Part shown: in pieces, positions 11,486 through 19,405 of the stretch
How positions within the stretch are numbered: the first letter of the stretch is position 1
How the letters are laid out: each line of letters opens with the position of its first letter
Assembly: GCF_946886105.1 (NCBI RefSeq)
Contig: NZ_CAMPHV010000003.1
Location: 1 to 64,000, forward strand
Source of the DNA: an uncultured Pseudomonas sp.
Lineage (GTDB): Bacteria > Pseudomonadota > Gammaproteobacteria > Pseudomonadales > Pseudomonadaceae
DNA: 64,000 nucleotides
Direction: 5' to 3'
Notes under the pieces: model-generated
What the model saw: only the letters and a program-made list of their open reading frames with translations
Database searches by the model: none
Told to the model about the DNA's origin: nothing
Translations under genes and position numbers: made by a program

Positions 11486-12168
11486 TGCGTCTTTCGTTGT
11501 CGTTCTTCGCGGCCTGCCTGATGGCCTTGGCGCTGTTCGGCCTGATGCTGTATATGGTCGCGCCGCCGACGCCGCAGCACCCGGACGAACCGCTGACGGT
11601 GGCCAACTTCGTGCGCCTGGATAGCGAGTCGAGCAACACCACCAGCCGTACCCGGCAACAGGCGCCGCAGCCGCCGCAGCCGCAGACCCCACAAGCGCCG
11701 ACGCCTGCCGCGCCCACTGCGGCGACGCCGACGGCCAATCTGCCAGCGCTGGATCTGCCGTTGCCGAGCCTGAGCAGCGGCGTCGCCGTCAACAGCGCGC
11801 CGACGCCGAGCCTCAGTGGCTTGGCCGCCGGTGCACCGGCACCCAGTGAGCCGGCGCCGAGCGAGTCCGGCGGGCAGCCGGGCGCGCCGGAAAGCGAAGT
11901 GATGCCGCTCAACGACGTCAGTCCGGAATACCCGCGTTATGCCTTGCAGCGCGGTATCCAAGGGCACGTCAAGCTGGCGTTCACCATCAACCGCGCCGGT
12001 GCCGTGGAGAATTTGCGCGTGCTCGAAGCCAGCCCGGCCAACGTGTTCGAGCGCGAAGCGCGCCGCGCCGCGGTGCGCTGGCGTTTCGCGCCGCGTACCG
12101 AAGGCGGTCTGGCGGTCGCACGCGAAGCGGTGAAAACCCTGTACTTCCGCTTGGAAGGAGAGCGCTGA
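11485..12168 (+). CDS. tonB2: TonB2-type energy transducer
   Basis: The 227-residue product has an N-terminal membrane anchor (residues ~7-27, ALALFGLMLYMVA), a Pro/Ala/Gln-rich periplasmic spacer (~55-135), and a C-terminal TonB fold: PLNDVSPEYPRYALQRGIQGHVKLAF, then FRLEGER at the end. It would contact the TonB boxes of outer-membrane receptors. The anchor lacks the longer cytoplasmic leader of TonB1, as is usual for TonB2. The ATG at 11485 was chosen because it places the anchor at the N terminus and overlaps the exbD2 stop. Confidence 0.92.
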   Translation: MRLSLSFFAACLMALALFGLMLYMVAPPTPQHPDEPLTVANFVRLDSESSNTTSRTRQQAPQPPQPQTPQAPTPAAPTAATPTANLPALDLPLPSLSSGVAVNSAPTPSLSGLAAGAPAPSEPAPSESGGQPGAPESEVMPLNDVSPEYPRYALQRGIQGHVKLAFTINRAGAVENLRVLEASPANVFEREARRAAVRWRFAPRTEGGLAVAREAVKTLYFRLEGER

Positions 12169-12169
12169 T

Positions 12170-13267
12170 ATGTATCGCTTATTGCTGTTACTGACGCTGT
12201 GCGCTGCCTGCATGGCGCAAGCCGCCGAGCAACGCGTCGAGCCTGGCGTGTTCCGCGCCCTGGACAGCGCGCAGAAGGCCCAGCAGGCCGGCGATTACGC
12301 CGCGGCCAGGCGCGCGCTGGATGGCGCCAGCGGCAAGCCCGGCAGCCTCGAAGAGGTTCTGCTCATGCGTAGCCGCGGTTACCTGGCCTGGGCCGAAGGG
12401 CAGAACGCCAAGGCCATCGAGCTACTGGCAAAGGTGGTGCAAAGCGCCAAGCTCGATGCCGAGTTGCAGGCGGCCGAAGAGCTGAATCTGGCCCGCTTGA
12501 ACCTGGCCGAACGACGTTATGCCCAGGTGGTTGCGCTATTGGCGCCAGGCCAGGCGAGCGCCGATGAAGAAGTTCTGCAGATGCTGGTGCAGGCCTATCA
12601 GGGCCTCGGTCAACCGGCCAAGGCGTTGCCGTTGGCCGAGCGCTATGTCGCTGCCAACCCGCAAGCGGACGATATTTGGTTGCAGTTTCTGGTGGCGGTG
12701 AATGCCGATCTGAAAAAATACCCGGCGGCCGAGCGTTGGCAGCGGCAACTGCTCGCCCGCCAGCCGAACAAGGCGCAGAGCTGGCGACAGTTGGCCGCCT
12801 TGCAGCAACTCAGCGGCAACCACGACAAGTCCCTGGCCACCTTGCGCACCGCCTATAACAAGGGCCTGCGTTTCAGCGAAAGCGAGCTGGATAACCTGGT
12901 ATTGCTGGCCGGCGCCGCCGACCAGCCCTGGCAGGGCGCCAAGCTGCTGGCCGGCATGCTCGACCAGGGTTTGCTGCCGCGCAACAGCGCGCGTGAAGAG
13001 CGCCTCGGCCTGCTCTGGTGGCAGGCCCGCGAGCGCAAGGCGGCCGCCGGAGTATTCCGCGAGCTGGCCGGGCGTTCCGGCAGCCCCAAGCACTGGCTGA
13101 ATCTGGCCCAGCTGGAGCTTGAACAGGCACGTTGGCAGGCCGGCCTGGAAGCTCTGGCCAAGGCCGAACGTGCCGGCGCCGAGCGCAGCAAAGTCCGCGC
13201 CTGGCGCAACTGGGCGGAAAGCGAACTGAGTTTCCAGCAGGAAAACCACCTCGTCAGTCGTAACTGA
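12170..13267 (+). CDS. TPR-repeat periplasmic protein at the end of the TonB2 operon
   Basis: The 365-residue product has a signal peptide ending MAQAAEQ and then helical pairs of TPR/Sel1-like spacing (RALDSAQKAQQAGDYAAARRA, YQGLGQPAKALPLAERYVA, LAALQQLSGNHDKSLATLR). It begins one base after the tonB2 stop. TPR proteins occupy this last position in Vibrio TonB2 clusters too, where they are thought to organise the complex. The precise function is unknown. Confidence 0.85.
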   Translation: MYRLLLLLTLCAACMAQAAEQRVEPGVFRALDSAQKAQQAGDYAAARRALDGASGKPGSLEEVLLMRSRGYLAWAEGQNAKAIELLAKVVQSAKLDAELQAAEELNLARLNLAERRYAQVVALLAPGQASADEEVLQMLVQAYQGLGQPAKALPLAERYVAANPQADDIWLQFLVAVNADLKKYPAAERWQRQLLARQPNKAQSWRQLAALQQLSGNHDKSLATLRTAYNKGLRFSESELDNLVLLAGAADQPWQGAKLLAGMLDQGLLPRNSAREERLGLLWWQARERKAAAGVFRELAGRSGSPKHWLNLAQLELEQARWQAGLEALAKAERAGAERSKVRAWRNWAESELSFQQENHLVSRN

Positions 13268-13286
13268 GCATCGCACTTAAGCTCTG

Positions 13287-13555
13287 GTAGCCCGGATGCA
13301 ATCCGGGAACGTCTGTGAATGTGCCAGCGCTCCCCGGATTGCATCCGGGCTACGAAGCTGTAAATGCGCCAACGCTCCCCCGGATTCATCCGCGATCTAC
13401 AGAGCTGGGTAGGGTGGATGACGCTGTATCCATCCACCACCAACGATGGATGGTGGATGAAAAAAGCGTCAGCTACGCGCCCCGATCCACCCTACGAGAT
13501 CGCTGGGAGCAATGTCGACTGCACAACCTTTCCCCGGATTGCATCCGGGCTACAA
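13287..13555. repeat. Cluster of REP-like palindromes of two families
   Basis: A GTAGCCCGG-family pair spans 13287-13353, with a degenerate half near 13377-13400 and a single half at 13531-13553. Between them, 13409-13496 is a different palindrome with ends GTAGGGTGGATGACGCTG and GATCCACCCTACG; a relative lies at 16322-16403. No open frame in this 350-base gap looks coding. Confidence 0.8.
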
Positions 13556-13556
13556 G

Positions 13557-13591
13557 AAATGCCGCTCACCTGGCTTAGGTGAGCGGCATTT
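13557..13591. terminator. Bidirectional hairpin terminator between convergent operons
   Basis: A perfect 14-bp stem (AAATGCCGCTCACC and its complement) with a 7-base loop. It lies between the end of the TonB2 operon and the end of the DUF3299 gene on the other strand, with short A and T runs at both sides. Confidence 0.8.
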
Positions 13592-13618
13592 GTCCTATGC
13601 CTGTTGGCTACGAGTTAC

Positions 13619-14140
13619 TCAGCTCTCCGGCAGCTCGTAGGCGTAAATCTTCTCGGCCTGCATCTGGTAACCGGCTTCGGCCAGTTCGCTGCTGCTCTGT
13701 TCGACCTTCAGCGGCCCTTCGATCCAGAACGGCTGGTACAGCGCATCCATCAGCACGCCCAGTTCGGCGGTGACGTGCACGACCTGGTTCGACGGCGGTG
13801 GTGGTACGTGGATGCAGGCGCCGAAGTAGGGCACCAGCAGGAACTCGGTGACCCGGCCTTCATCGGTCACATCCAGCGGCACTATATAGCCCGGTAATTT
13901 CACCATCTGACCATCGAGCGCCTCGACCACCGGTGCGGCCGGCGATTGCTGCGTCGCGGCCGGGCCGGATTCGGACAGGGCGTCCGCCAGCTGCGAGAGG
14001 TCATGCATGGGGGCGGGTTCGGCGACTTGCGGGGGCGCGTCGGCCGGGACCAGCTCCGACCAGGTCAGCTCGCGCACCTCGGCGGCCGATACGGGCACGG
14101 CCAGGGCGATAAGCACAGCAGCGAGCAGGGGGCGGAACAT
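13619..14140 (-). CDS. DUF3299 family exported protein of the zinc operon
   Basis: The 173-residue product has a signal peptide (MFRPLLAAVLIALAVPVSAA), a Pro/Ala-rich stretch, and the DUF3299 core: GQMVKLPGYIVPLDV, FLLVPYFGACIHVPPPPSNQ, and YALQPFW-like YQPFWIEGPL. The conserved Cys and His in GACIHVPPPP could bind a metal. It is the last gene of a four-gene operon with a ZrgA-like protein, an ABC ATPase and an FtsX-like permease, and the family often keeps this company. It starts 36 bases after the permease stop. The role is unproven; a periplasmic metal-handling function is inferred from context. Confidence 0.85.
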   Translation of the reverse strand: MFRPLLAAVLIALAVPVSAAEVRELTWSELVPADAPPQVAEPAPMHDLSQLADALSESGPAATQQSPAAPVVEALDGQMVKLPGYIVPLDVTDEGRVTEFLLVPYFGACIHVPPPPSNQVVHVTAELGVLMDALYQPFWIEGPLKVEQSSSELAEAGYQMQAEKIYAYELPES

Positions 14141-14176
14141 GGTGTTACCTCGTTTCGAGAAGGGTCATAAGCGGCG

Positions 14177-15442
14177 TTATAAGCGAATCGACAAGCCATC
14201 GGCGAGCGATTGCCGATAGGCCCGCCAGGCGGGCACGCAGCCCATCAGCAGGGCGGCCGCCAGAATAGCGCCGAGCAGCGTCCACTCATAGGCCGTTGGC
14301 GCTGCGAGCGGCAGGTACAGGCCGTAGCTGGCCTGCACATAGCCTTGCGCCGCGGCGATGCCCGCGTACAGCAGCGCCAAGCCAAACAGCACACCGGCCA
14401 GCGCCAGGGCAAAGGCTTCCAGAATCAGCAGACTGGCGATATGCCAAGGCCGGGCGCCGACCGAGCGCAGAATCGCCATCTCGCGACGGCGCTCGTTGAG
14501 GCTGGTGAGAATCGCCGTGAGCATGCCGATCAGCCCGGTCAGCACGACGAACAGCGACACCACGAACAGTGCTTTTTCCGCCGTGCCCATCAGGCTCCAC
14601 AGTTCCTGCAGGGCCACTCCGGGCAGAATCGCCAGCAGCGGCTCGCCACGGAACTCATTGATCTCGCGCTGCAGGCTGAAGGTGGCGATCTTGCTATTCA
14701 GGCCGAGCAGGAAGGCAGTGATCTGCTTCGGCTGCAAATCCATATTCCTGGCTTGCTCGGCGCTGACCACGCCCGCGCCGCGGGCCGGCATGCCGTTCTG
14801 CCAGTCGATATGCAGCGCTTCCATGCCGCCGAGGGAAATATGCAGGGTGCGGTCCACCGGGGTGCCGGTGCGTTCGAGAATGCCGACCACGGTGAAGGGC
14901 TTGTCGTCGTGCTTGACCAGGCTGATGGTCGCCACGCCGTGGGCCAGCACCAGTTCCTCGCCGAGTTGATAGTGCAGCGCCTCGGCCACCTCTGCGCCCA
15001 GGACCACCTCGAAGGGATCATCGGCAAGGGCGCGGCCCTGCTCGATCTTCAGTGGTTGGCTGCGGGCATAGCGAAAATGCTCGAAATACCCCGGGCTGGT
15101 GCCCATCACCCGATAGCCGCGGTGCGAGTCGCCGAGGGAAATCGGGATCGCCCATTTGACCTGGCGATGCGCGGCGAAGCGCTCGAAGCTGTCCCAGCGG
15201 ATATTGTTGGTGGCATTGCCGATACGGAATACCGAGTACAGCAGCAGATTCACGCTGCCCGAGCGCGCGCCGACGATCAGGTCGGTACCGCTGATGGTGT
15301 TGGCGAAGCTGGCACGGGCTTCGGTACGCACCCGCTCGACGGCGAGCAGCAGGCAGACCGACAAGGCGATGGCGAACATCGTCAGCAGCGCGGTAAAGCG
15401 GCGATTGCCCAGGCTGGCCAGGGCCAGACGCAATAGATACAC
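14177..15442 (-). CDS. FtsX/MacB-like ABC transporter permease
   Basis: The 421-residue protein has the usual arrangement of one N-terminal helix (FTALLTMFAIALSVCLLLAV), a large periplasmic domain (~45-280) and three C-terminal helices (ALFVVSLFVVLTGLIGMLTA, LLILEAFALALAGVLFGLAL, WTLLGAILAAALLMGCV). The coupling motif RRREMAILRSVGARPWHI is clear. It pairs with the ATPase just upstream (stop and start two bases apart). Proteins of this type act as mechanotransducers as often as importers, so how it helps zinc uptake is open. Confidence 0.9.
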   Translation of the reverse strand: MYLLRLALASLGNRRFTALLTMFAIALSVCLLLAVERVRTEARASFANTISGTDLIVGARSGSVNLLLYSVFRIGNATNNIRWDSFERFAAHRQVKWAIPISLGDSHRGYRVMGTSPGYFEHFRYARSQPLKIEQGRALADDPFEVVLGAEVAEALHYQLGEELVLAHGVATISLVKHDDKPFTVVGILERTGTPVDRTLHISLGGMEALHIDWQNGMPARGAGVVSAEQARNMDLQPKQITAFLLGLNSKIATFSLQREINEFRGEPLLAILPGVALQELWSLMGTAEKALFVVSLFVVLTGLIGMLTAILTSLNERRREMAILRSVGARPWHIASLLILEAFALALAGVLFGLALLYAGIAAAQGYVQASYGLYLPLAAPTAYEWTLLGAILAAALLMGCVPAWRAYRQSLADGLSIRL

Positions 15443-15444
15443 CT

Positions 15445-16155
15445 TCAGATCTCCGTCGAGTGAGTCGCGCGGTTGAGTTCCGCCAACGACAGGCTGCGGT
15501 CGAACAGGCGCGCCAGGCTTTGATCATGGCTGACGAACAATAAGCTGGAGCCGGCGGCGCGACATTCGGCGAACAGCAGTTCGAGAAAGGCCTCGCGGGC
15601 ATCGGCGTCGAGGGCCGAGGTCGGTTCGTCGGCGATCACCAATTCAGGCTGACCGATCAGCGCGCGAGCGGCGGCTACTCGCTGCTGTTGGCCGATCGAC
15701 AACTCATCGGCACGACGTTCCAGCAGGCCGGTGTCCTGCAAACCCAGATGCGCGAGCAGGCTCGCTGCGGCGTTATCGACGCTGCCATGGCGCTGGATCG
15801 CGCGGCTGGCGCGCAGCTTGGAGAAATGGCAGGGCAACTCGACGTTCTCGCGCACCGAAAGAAACGGCAGCAAATTGAACTGCTGGAAGATGTAGCCGGT
15901 ATGGTCGACGCGAAAACGGTCGCGGGCGCCGGCGGACAAGCTGCTCAAGTCCTGGCCGAGCAAGCGGATGCTGCCGCGGTTGGGCTTCTGTACGCCGCCG
16001 AGGAGGCCGAGCAGGGTGGTCTTGCCGCTGCCGCTCGGTCCTTTGAGAAACAGGGCTTCGCCGCGTTCCAGGGTGAAGCCGGGAATATCCAGCAACTCGG
16101 CATGGCCAGGCCAGGCGAAGCCGAGGTCGGACAGTTGGATCAGGGCTGAACTCAT
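15445..16155 (-). CDS. ABC transporter ATP-binding protein (LolD/MacB type)
   Basis: The product is about 236 residues with Walker A GPSGSGKTT, Q-loop FQQFNLLPFLSV, signature LSIGQQQRVAAARAL, Walker B LVIADEPTSALD and H-loop FVSHDQSL. The signature reads LSIGQ rather than LSGGQ. The start was set at the ATG at 16155 (MSSALIQLSDLGF); an extension to 16215 would run into the inserted palindromic element. About 250 bases holding two repeats separate it from zrgA, unlike the tight spacing in the rest of the operon. Confidence 0.93.
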   Translation of the reverse strand: MSSALIQLSDLGFAWPGHAELLDIPGFTLERGEALFLKGPSGSGKTTLLGLLGGVQKPNRGSIRLLGQDLSSLSAGARDRFRVDHTGYIFQQFNLLPFLSVRENVELPCHFSKLRASRAIQRHGSVDNAAASLLAHLGLQDTGLLERRADELSIGQQQRVAAARALIGQPELVIADEPTSALDADAREAFLELLFAECRAAGSSLLFVSHDQSLARLFDRSLSLAELNRATHSTEI

Positions 16156-16174
16156 AGGAAACTCGTTTGGAGCG

Positions 16175-16321
16175 TAGCAGGCCGTTGAAAAATGTAGGCG
16201 AGGCAGGCAAGACAAGGCAAAAACGGCCGAGGAAGCGGAGTTTACTGGCTGTAAATGAGCATTCCGAGGCCGTTTTTAACGCAGTATTGCCAACGCAGGT
16301 AGTTTTTCAACGGCCTGCTAG
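16175..16321. repeat. CTAG-type palindromic element, copy 2
   Basis: The ends are TAGCAGGCCGTTGAAAAAT and TTTTTCAACGGCCTGCTAG. It is the reverse orientation of copy 1 and nearly full length. It lies inside the zinc operon, between the ZrgA-like gene and the ABC ATPase gene. Confidence 0.88.
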
Positions 16322-16403
16322 GTGGGTCGGGGCGCGTAGCTGACGCTCTTCTCATCCACCACAGGATCGCAATGGTGAATGGATGAAGCGTCATCCACCC
16401 TAG
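16322..16403. repeat. GGTGGATGA-family palindromic repeat
   Basis: It contains CGCGTAGCTGACGCT, CATCCACC, and ends GGATGAAGCGTCATCCACCCTA. It matches the palindrome at 13409-13496 in content and abuts the CTAG-type element directly. It fills the gap between that element and the 3' end of the ZrgA-like gene. Confidence 0.7.
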
Positions 16404-16407
16404 GTTC

Positions 16408-17013
16408 TTAGAAACTGAGGGAAGGCTTGGCAGGCGCCAACTCCACGCCTTGCTGGCCATTCGGGCCGATCAGTTGTACCTGAATTTTCGTGGTGGCGGG
16501 GAAGCGCTTGAACAGTTCGGTCAGGTTCAACTGCTGCAGGTCGCCGGGCTTTTTGCAGTCGAGCTGATAGTGCGCATGGATTTCGCTGTGCTCGCTGTCT
16601 TTGTCGTGGTCGTGATGCTCTTCGTGCTCATGCTCGTCTTCATGTTCTTCATGTTCTTCATCTTCGAACAGCGGGCTTTCCAGCTCGGTGTCGCTCAGGC
16701 TGCAAGCGCCTGCGCCCAGGCCGAACAGGGCCTGCGGGTCTTGCAGCTGGCTACGCGCAGCGTCGACCTTGGCCTTATCGGCGGCGCTCTCGGCGGCATG
16801 CTCGAAACCCACCAGGTTCATCGCCGGGCTTTCCAGTTCCAGCTCCAGGGCTTGGCCATCGAGCACCACATTGAGCTGGGCGATGCCATGCTCGTGGGCG
16901 TCGAGGCTGCCGTGTTCGGCATGTTCGTGGTCGTGTTCATGAGCGTGATCGCTGGCCTGGGCGGCGGCCAGTGGCAACAAGGCGAAAGGCAGGGCGAGCA
17001 AGAGGCGGCGCAT
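16408..17013 (-). CDS. ZrgA-like His-rich periplasmic zinc-uptake protein (DUF2796)
   Basis: The 201-residue product has a signal peptide (~1-20), then two His/Asp/Glu-rich runs: HAHEHDHEHAEHGSLDAHEHG just after cleavage and EHEEHEDEHEHEEHHDHDKD in the middle. Both are good candidates for Zn(II) binding. The flanking AQLNVVLDGQALELELESPA and LTELFKRFPATTKIQVQLIG segments are typical of the DUF2796/ZrgA family, which in Vibrio cholerae takes part in zinc uptake under Zur control. It is the first gene of its operon, and a Zur-like box lies 31-43 bases upstream of its start. Confidence 0.9.
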   Translation of the reverse strand: MRRLLLALPFALLPLAAAQASDHAHEHDHEHAEHGSLDAHEHGIAQLNVVLDGQALELELESPAMNLVGFEHAAESAADKAKVDAARSQLQDPQALFGLGAGACSLSDTELESPLFEDEEHEEHEDEHEHEEHHDHDKDSEHSEIHAHYQLDCKKPGDLQQLNLTELFKRFPATTKIQVQLIGPNGQQGVELAPAKPSLSF

Positions 17014-17043
17014 GGGAGTCTCCGGTGATGGCGGTTAATTATC

Positions 17044-17056
17044 GTTACGTTATAAC
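17044..17056 (-). promoter_or_regulatory. Zur-like box upstream of the zinc operon
   Basis: On the minus strand the site reads GTTATAACGTAAC, an inverted repeat very close to the Pseudomonas Zur pattern GTTATA-N2-TATAAC. It lies just ahead of the ZrgA-like gene and within the divergent gap to the plus-strand gene at 17142, so Zur with zinc would be expected to repress at least the zinc operon. Confidence 0.7.
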
Positions 17057-17141
17057 AATTTTACCCGTCGTCTGGCCAGCATCCCTTGGCGATAGGTGAG
17101 TGGCATGGGAGCATGCCCGCAGATCATTCGAGGATTGAGAT

Positions 17142-17498
17142 ATGGTGCGCATTCGTGGACGGGTCGGCGATTGGCCGGTGGACCTGACAGTGGAGCTGGA
17201 CGCCGAGGATTGGGCCCGGCTGGCGCAGCACCTCACGCCGGGTGCGCCGGCCGAGCCGCTGCCCGCCGCTAAGCCCGCCGCCATGCCGGCACCAGGCGAT
17301 GCCTTGTGGCAAACCACCTTGGACCTGCTGCGCCGCGCCGGGCAGATCGACGGCCCGCAACTGCTCGGGCAATTGGCCGCGCTCGCCGGTGGCGAGGCTG
17401 CCGGCAAACGCCTGCTGGTGCGCCTGCGCCATTGCAGCCAGGTGCGCATGGAAACCGGCGTGGATACGCCCATCTATCATTGGGTGGGCGAAGCATAA
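17142..17498 (+). CDS. Conserved hypothetical protein, 118 residues
   Basis: The protein is small and cytoplasmic (no signal or membrane segment). Residues ~1-32 form a beta-strand-rich part (MVRIRGRVGDWPVDLTVEL), ~35-50 is a Pro/Ala linker, and ~50-118 is helical, ending YHWVGEA. I recall a hypothetical gene in the same place in P. aeruginosa, divergent from the zinc operon, which supports it being real. ATG at 17142 follows GAGG. No function can be assigned. Confidence 0.75.
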   Translation: MVRIRGRVGDWPVDLTVELDAEDWARLAQHLTPGAPAEPLPAAKPAAMPAPGDALWQTTLDLLRRAGQIDGPQLLGQLAALAGGEAAGKRLLVRLRHCSQVRMETGVDTPIYHWVGEA

Positions 17499-17631
17499 CC
17501 GTGGTGATGCGCAAAGCCATCTGCGCGATCTGCCATAGCGCTTCTCGGTGTGTGCTCTGCGCCAACCGACGGACGCCAGGCAGAAACAAGGCGTCGAGGG
17601 CGTTAACAGAGTCCGTGCAGGTGGGGCAATT

Positions 17632-18237
17632 TTAGGGCCGCAGGAAGCTATCGCGGGCACGTTCGACTTCGATCCTGAGCGCGCACTCCGTGGCGTGATC
17701 GTTGATCAGCCCCATGGCCTGCATAAAGGCATAGACGGTTGTCGGGCCGACAAACTTCCAGCCCCGCTTCTTCAACTCCTTCGACAAGGCCAGCGACTCG
17801 GCAGAGGTGGAAGCGCTCTGCGGTTCGGCCAAATTCGCAGCCTTGGGCTCGTATCGCCAGAAGAACGAGGCTAACGAACCCTCGCGCTCGACGAGTTCGC
17901 ATGCGCGGCGGGCATTGTTGATGACGGCCTCTATCTTGCCGCGATGGCGGACAATGCCAGCGTCCAGCAGCAGCCGCGCCACATCGCGCTCGTCGAATTG
18001 GGCAACCCGCTCGAAATCGAAGTCATAAAATGCTGCGCGGAAGTTATCCCTCTTGGCCAAAATGGTGCGCCAGCTCAGGCCGGACTGGAACCCCTCCAGG
18101 CTCACCTTCTCGAACAGGCGTCGGTCGTCATCCACCGGAAAGCCCCACTCCGTGTCGTGGTAGTGGAGGAACTCCGGTACCGCCGCGCACCAGCGGCAGC
18201 GCAGTCGGCCGTCGGGGGCAGTGATCGTCATGTCCAT
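17632..18237 (-). CDS. tag: DNA-3-methyladenine glycosylase I
   Basis: This base-excision repair enzyme removes 3-methyladenine from alkylated DNA. The 201-residue product shows CRWCAAVPEFLHYHDTEWGFP at the N terminus and INDHATEC near the C terminus, together holding the Cys/His zinc site of the Tag family, with LSWRTILAKRDNFRAAF between. Translation may begin at the ATG at 18237 or two codons later. It ends a three-gene minus-strand run tetR-yciI-tag. Confidence 0.93.
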   Translation of the reverse strand: MDMTITAPDGRLRCRWCAAVPEFLHYHDTEWGFPVDDDRRLFEKVSLEGFQSGLSWRTILAKRDNFRAAFYDFDFERVAQFDERDVARLLLDAGIVRHRGKIEAVINNARRACELVEREGSLASFFWRYEPKAANLAEPQSASTSAESLALSKELKKRGWKFVGPTTVYAFMQAMGLINDHATECALRIEVERARDSFLRP

Positions 18238-18241
18238 GCTG

Positions 18242-18541
18242 TCATCTACCGGCGTCAGCGAGCAGGAAGCCCAGGCGGGGATCCACTTTCGATGGCGTCA
18301 CTTCAACGATTTCGGCGCGCACGACATCTTCCGCCACGAAGGGATCGCTGCTCACGCGCTCCTCGAGCTCGGCCAGCGTGATGGCATTCGCCAATATCAT
18401 CCCGCCAGCCTGCGGCTGAATACTGCCGGCTACCAGGAATACGCCGTCGTCGAAACCGCGCTGTAACCAGTCTTTGTGGGCTTGCATCAGTTGCGCGGCT
18501 TGATTGCGTCCGGCTGAGAATCTGAGAAACACAACGAACAT
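18242..18541 (-). CDS. YciI family protein
   Basis: The product is 99 residues with a ferredoxin-like fold expected from MFVVFLRFSAGRNQAAQLMQAH and GSIQPQAGGMILANAITLAELEE. His22 and the following Asp/Glu-rich segment match the putative active-site residues of YciI proteins. AAGGAGGA lies at a good distance before the ATG at 18541. It sits between a TetR regulator and tag with short gaps, so it is probably co-transcribed. The substrate is unknown. Confidence 0.88.
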   Translation of the reverse strand: MFVVFLRFSAGRNQAAQLMQAHKDWLQRGFDDGVFLVAGSIQPQAGGMILANAITLAELEERVSSDPFVAEDVVRAEIVEVTPSKVDPRLGFLLADAGR

Positions 18542-18569
18542 GGGCTGTCCTCCTTGAAGGCGAGTTGGG

Positions 18570-19166
18570 TTAAATGGCCGGCACCTGCGCCGCGTCAGCC
18601 ACGATTCCGTCGAGCCATGCGCACATGCGCTCGACTTCTCGAGCGACGAATTGTTCGTCGTTGAATGCATGGGCCAGCACCGCGACGCCCTGGCTGAATG
18701 CCAGCGCGTGCATGGCCAGCGCATCCGCATCGGCTTCACGCCCCAGCAGCACGAACTGCTGGTGTAACCAGGTACGGAACAGGCTGAAGAGCTGATTGGA
18801 CTGCGGCTGCGCCGCGTGCCCAAGTTTGGCCAACTCGGAGCAGAGCGTGCCGACCGGACAGCCATGGCGCATGATCTTGGCTTGGTTCGTCACCACCATG
18901 AGGATGAAGCTGCGGATGCGCTCAGCGGGATGACTGCTTTGCGCCGCCCAAGCATTCAGCATCTGCTCGGTGCTCATCATGCGTTTACCGATGACGGCAT
19001 CCAGGATCTCGTCCTTGCTCTTGAAGTGGTAGTAGAAGTTGCCGCGGGAAATGCCGACGGCATCGGCAATATCTGCGAACGACGTATGTTCGTAGCCGTT
19101 CTCGTAAATCAGCCTGTCCGCCTCCGCGATTATGCGCTCGCGGGTGGTTATATCTGCCATCTGCAT
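18570..19166 (-). CDS. TetR/AcrR family transcriptional regulator
   Basis: The product is about 198 residues. The N-terminal helix-turn-helix is clear (ENGYEHTSFADIADAVGISRGNFYYHFKSK), followed by a ligand-binding domain with the CPVGTLCSELAKLG segment seen in the TetR C-terminal 13 type. The start is either the ATG at 19166 or the ATG at 19160. Two palindromes that share a half-site lie just upstream, suggesting autoregulation together with yciI and tag. Confidence 0.9.
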   Translation of the reverse strand: MQMADITTRERIIAEADRLIYENGYEHTSFADIADAVGISRGNFYYHFKSKDEILDAVIGKRMMSTEQMLNAWAAQSSHPAERIRSFILMVVTNQAKIMRHGCPVGTLCSELAKLGHAAQPQSNQLFSLFRTWLHQQFVLLGREADADALAMHALAFSQGVAVLAHAFNDEQFVAREVERMCAWLDGIVADAAQVPAI

Positions 19167-19175
19167 GCATCCAAT

Positions 19176-19224
19176 TAGGACGATTGACCTAGTCGCTGAA
19201 ATTGATCGTAGGACGATCATCCTA
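19176..19224. promoter_or_regulatory. Twin putative TetR operators
   Basis: TAGGACGATTGACCTA (19176-19191) and TAGGACGATCATCCTA (19209-19224) are each inverted repeats, start with the same TAGGACGAT, and are 33 bases apart. They lie 10 to 58 bases upstream of tetR, over its likely promoter. Confidence 0.65.
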
Positions 19225-19405
19225 ATCGGTCAAGCGCTTGTACCGATCACGATTCGTTGCGGTCGTGGTTCGTCAGCATCCGCTGTTGGGGAGGGCCGGT
19301 CACGACCGGCGAAGCGGGGGCGGGAAGGCATCGCCGATGCCTTGTACGAGGCGGCAGCGCGACGCCGGCCGGGTGGGCAGCGTCTCGATTCGCTTGCGGC
19401 TGCGC

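Noticed and set aside
13287..13555. Possible CRISPR array because of repeated CCGGAT units
   Set aside because: The units are palindromic, of unequal spacing and of two families; there are no uniform spacers or cas genes.
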